A stretch of DNA of 64,000 bases, taken from assembly GCA_021800275.1 (NCBI GenBank), contig JAJYZB010000005.1:1-64000 (forward strand). The letters are read 5' to 3'. The position numbers and the translations under genes were made by a program. This document shows, piece after piece, positions 61,910 through 64,000 of this stretch. Source of the DNA: a bacterium (GTDB taxonomy: Bacteria; Vulcanimicrobiota; JABDET01). Within the stretch, counting starts at the first letter, position 1; every line of letters begins with the position of its first letter. The notes beneath the pieces are model-generated. The model ran no database searches. It saw only the letters and a list, made by a program, of their open reading frames with translations, and had not been told where the DNA came from.

Positions 61910-62300
61910 AATTAGAGTGCCTATCCAGCGAGATATTGACATTATTTTAGCACGTCAGAAAGGAAGACATCTGGCAGCCCAATTAGGTTTTTTGGGCACA
62001 GAGGTTACCATGATTGCTGCTGCTATTTCAGAGCTGTCCCGCAATATTTTGAATTACGCGAAAGAAGGGGAACTGATTCTTAAAAAGGTGCAGAAATCCG
62101 CTCAGGTTGGCTTGGTTATTCAGGCCATTGATCAGGGTCCAGGGATTGCGGATATAGAGCAGGCTTTAAAAGATGGATTTTCAACAGGACATGGATTGGG
62201 TTTAGGGCTGCCTGGAACCAGGAGATTGATGGATGAATTTGAGATTCAGTCAGAAGTTGGAAAAGGGACGATAGTGACGGTGAAAAAATGGGTGAAATAA
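61878..62300 (+). CDS. rsbT: RsbT-type serine/threonine kinase
   Basis: This GHKL-fold kinase of about 140 residues phosphorylates RsbR and RsbS. ILARQKGRHLAAQLGFLGTE and AAAISELSRNILNYAKEGEL (N box), then AIDQGPGIADIEQ (G1) and STGHGLGLGLPGTRRLMDEF (G2), are clear. The start is uncertain: TTG at 61878 with GGAGGAGGG six bases upstream, GTG at 61902, or TTG at 61860. The overlap with rsbS fits translational coupling. Confidence 0.92.
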   Translation: MPILNAESVDEIRVPIQRDIDIILARQKGRHLAAQLGFLGTEVTMIAAAISELSRNILNYAKEGELILKKVQKSAQVGLVIQAIDQGPGIADIEQALKDGFSTGHGLGLGLPGTRRLMDEFEIQSEVGKGTIVTVKKWVK

Positions 62301-62938
62301 AACAAGGGAAGGTTATTGAGAAAAGAGTTGATTTTGTCGAGGTTAGCGCTGCCAGTTCAATTTTTCCAGGCGAGGTGGCCATAGGAGACTGTTTCATTGT
62401 GTCATTTTTCAAAGATGGAGTTCTTATTGGAGTCATCGATGGACTTGGCCATGGCAATGAAGCTGCTGTTGCGGCAAGAACCGCGTCTGATGTTTTGAGG
62501 TCACATGCGGAAGAGCCTATTATTTCTTTAATGAAACGGTGTCACGAGGCTTTAGTTAAAACAAGAGGGGCTGCTGTAACCCTGACATCTTTCAATTGCC
62601 GAGATCATACTATCACCTGGACTGGAGTTGGGAACGTGAAAGCTATGCTCCTGCATGTGGATGAATCTTTTCAACTGCATCAAGAGGATGTTCTATTAAG
62701 ACCAGGGGTTGTAGGGTACAATCTTCCTTTTCTGCGGGCTTCTATTGTCCCTGTTTATTACGGCGATTTGCTCATTGCGGCGACAGATGGAATACAAACA
62801 GATTTCAGTTCGGATTTTATTAAGAGTTTATTTATAACAGGAACTGCTGAAAAATCAGCTCAAATGATCTTGTCACGTTATAATAAAGGAATAGATGACG
62901 CTCTTGTTCTAGTCGCGAGGTATCTTGGGAATGCTTAA
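62288..62938 (+). CDS. rsbX: RsbX-type PP2C phosphatase
   Basis: This 216-residue PP2C/SpoIIE-family phosphatase resets the stressosome by removing phosphates from RsbR and RsbS. The metal-binding acids are in [35 protein letters not shown] and [15 protein letters not shown]. It has no sensory extension. It overlaps rsbT by 13 bases and the following kinase by 8, so the four genes form one translationally linked set. Confidence 0.9.
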   Translation: MGEIKQGKVIEKRVDFVEVSAASSIFPGEVAIGDCFIVSFFKDGVLIGVIDGLGHGNEAAVAARTASDVLRSHAEEPIISLMKRCHEALVKTRGAAVTLTSFNCRDHTITWTGVGNVKAMLLHVDESFQLHQEDVLLRPGVVGYNLPFLRASIVPVYYGDLLIAATDGIQTDFSSDFIKSLFITGTAEKSAQMILSRYNKGIDDALVLVARYLGNA

Positions 62939-64000
62939 TACAGTTTATCAAGAAGATCTGGCAAAAGTTTCGAATCGGTATAAATTTTTGCTCCAAAAAT
63001 ACATTGCCCATGAGGGAGAAGATGCCCTTCATCAAGTTTATGAACTTGGAAGATCGGCTCTTGCTCTTGGGAAAGGGTTTTTATTTTTATGCTCTATTCA
63101 TCATGAAGTTCTTGCTTCTGTCCTTGAACCCCTTAAGCATCCGACAGAAGTAGAAAAGGCGACTCTGCGCGCAAGAGATTTTCTTATGCACTGTCTTGCT
63201 TCTTTTGAAATGACTCACCAAGGCTTTCTTGAGGCAAATGCTTCTTTAATTCAGGCGAATAAAGATTTGTTTCAAAGAACAGAGGAATTGGTTAAAATAA
63301 ATTTAGAGTTGGATCAAATTGCTATTGAGAGAAAGCTGGCTGAAGAAAATCTCAGAAAAGAGGTCGTATTTATTGAGATACTTCAGAAAATTGCGGTTGC
63401 GGCAAATGAATCCCCTGACGTGTTCTCTTTGTTGAAAGCTGCTTTAGCGCAAATATGTTCTTATACAGGATGGCTTGCTGGCTGCGCTTTGACTGAGCTT
63501 TGTTACTATCATATCTGGCACTTCAGACAAACTGAAGAGAAACTTTTCGTGGATTTCTTTGAAAATCTGCGCCGGAGAAATCCCTTGATCTTTTCCGATT
63601 TGGGTTTGTTGTCAAGAAGACAGTTCTGGGTTCAGGATTTAACCATTGAGCCGGATTTTGCAGAAACGCGAAAAGATGCCCAGATAGAGATTAAAGTGGC
63701 GTTTGTTTTTCCAGTGGTGCAGAAAAGTAAATTGATCGCTGTTCTGACATTTTTCTCTCGCGACCGTTCTGATTTTGATTTTCGTTTCCTGGAAGTCATG
63801 AATTTAATCCTTGATCAGATTGGAAAAGCGGTGATTCGAATTAATCGCCAGAGATTAGAGCAAAATCAGTTGAAGACCTCTCTTCAAGAAAAAGAGTTGC
63901 TGCTTCATGAGATCCATCATCGGGTAAAAAATAATTTGCAAATTATTTATAGTTTGCTGAATCTTCAAAGTGATCACGTAAAAAGCAAGGAAGTCTCAGA
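62931..64000 (+). CDS. kinase with RsbU-like N-terminus, GAF and HisKA_2 (3' partial)
   Basis: The frame from the ATG at 62931 is open for 356 codons to the window end. Residues 1-75 ([40 protein letters not shown]) resemble the N-terminal domain of RsbU, the docking site for RsbT. A coiled coil follows (about 95-145), then a GAF-like domain ([20 protein letters not shown] to [20 protein letters not shown]). The end has the HisKA_2/HWE phosphoacceptor [20 protein letters not shown] (H at about 335). The ATPase domain lies beyond the window. It probably receives RsbT and passes the signal to a response regulator not seen here. Confidence 0.8.
   Translation, partial: MLNTVYQEDLAKVSNRYKFLLQKYIAHEGEDALHQVYELGRSALALGKGFLFLCSIHHEVLASVLEPLKHPTEVEKATLRARDFLMHCLASFEMTHQGFLEANASLIQANKDLFQRTEELVKINLELDQIAIERKLAEENLRKEVVFIEILQKIAVAANESPDVFSLLKAALAQICSYTGWLAGCALTELCYYHIWHFRQTEEKLFVDFFENLRRRNPLIFSDLGLLSRRQFWVQDLTIEPDFAETRKDAQIEIKVAFVFPVVQKSKLIAVLTFFSRDRSDFDFRFLEVMNLILDQIGKAVIRINRQRLEQNQLKTSLQEKELLLHEIHHRVKNNLQIIYSLLNLQSDHVKSKEVS

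Overview
The window reads as a compact chromosomal segment of a walled, probably rod-shaped bacterium. It encodes MreC, MreD, PBP2, a PBP1A-type synthase, GyrB, NusB, MiaB and the IF-3/L35/L20 ribosomal operon. The DNA is visibly AT-leaning, genes are tightly packed, and many neighbours share a 4-base ATGA stop/start overlap. I cannot assign a phylum from sequence alone. The mix of a microcompartment locus, an RsbRST stressosome module and many proteins without close recognisable relatives fits an under-sampled lineage.

Layout. 1-4.0 kb is a graveyard. It holds a decayed IS4 transposase, an IS256-type transposase fragment, a broken AbrB/RelE-like toxin-antitoxin pair, a collapsed MNT/HEPN pair, and one apparently intact pair of paralogous membrane proteins. 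3.9-10.4 kb (minus strand) carries a tRNA nucleotidyltransferase-like gene with altered active-site residues and a replaced C-terminus, an MFS carrier, and mrdA-mreD-mreC-recO. 11.5-15.2 kb (minus) is a sugar-phosphate-utilising type microcompartment operon: three pentameric shell proteins, a CoA-acylating aldehyde dehydrogenase, an RpiB-type isomerase and DeoC. DeoC would split deoxyribose 5-phosphate, and the dehydrogenase would trap the acetaldehyde as acetyl-CoA. No hexameric shell gene is present here. 15.3-20.8 kb (minus) has a putative metallopeptidase, SerA, a YkgJ/TPR protein, an RNase Z-like hydrolase, a class I aldolase and CysC.

21-25 kb (plus) has a sugar-nucleotide dehydratase, a glycosyltransferase, infC-rpmI-rplT and a TrmH-type methyltransferase. 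infC starts at ATT. 25-33 kb is accessory: a Tyr/Gly-rich exported protein, a second MFS, two small Asn/Ser-rich proteins with curlin-like repeats around a possible RNA switch, a PLD-like protein, three zinc-ribbon proteins and an isolated rpmA. 33.3-41.5 kb (minus) encodes a DrrAB-like ABC exporter, HslU without HslV, a giant GAF/PAS histidine kinase and MiaB. 41.6-45.2 kb (plus) is nusB, a PBP1A-type synthase, coaD and a coiled-coil protein.

45.2-52 kb combines a nitrilase-family amidase, a CaCA-type exchanger with a promoter and hairpin leader, and three folate-linked histidine-degradation genes (hutI, fchA-like and formimidoyltransferase). 52-58.4 kb has a protein with repeated ELPLP motifs, gyrB, a small membrane protein, a cold-shock gene with a long leader and an exported phospholipase C-type enzyme. 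58.4-60.4 kb is a single-chain aconitase-family protein with its swivel domain first. 60.4-64 kb is an rsbR-rsbS-rsbT-rsbX module leading into a kinase whose N-terminus looks like the RsbT-docking domain of RsbU. This suggests stressosome output through a histidine kinase, and the last gene runs off the window end.
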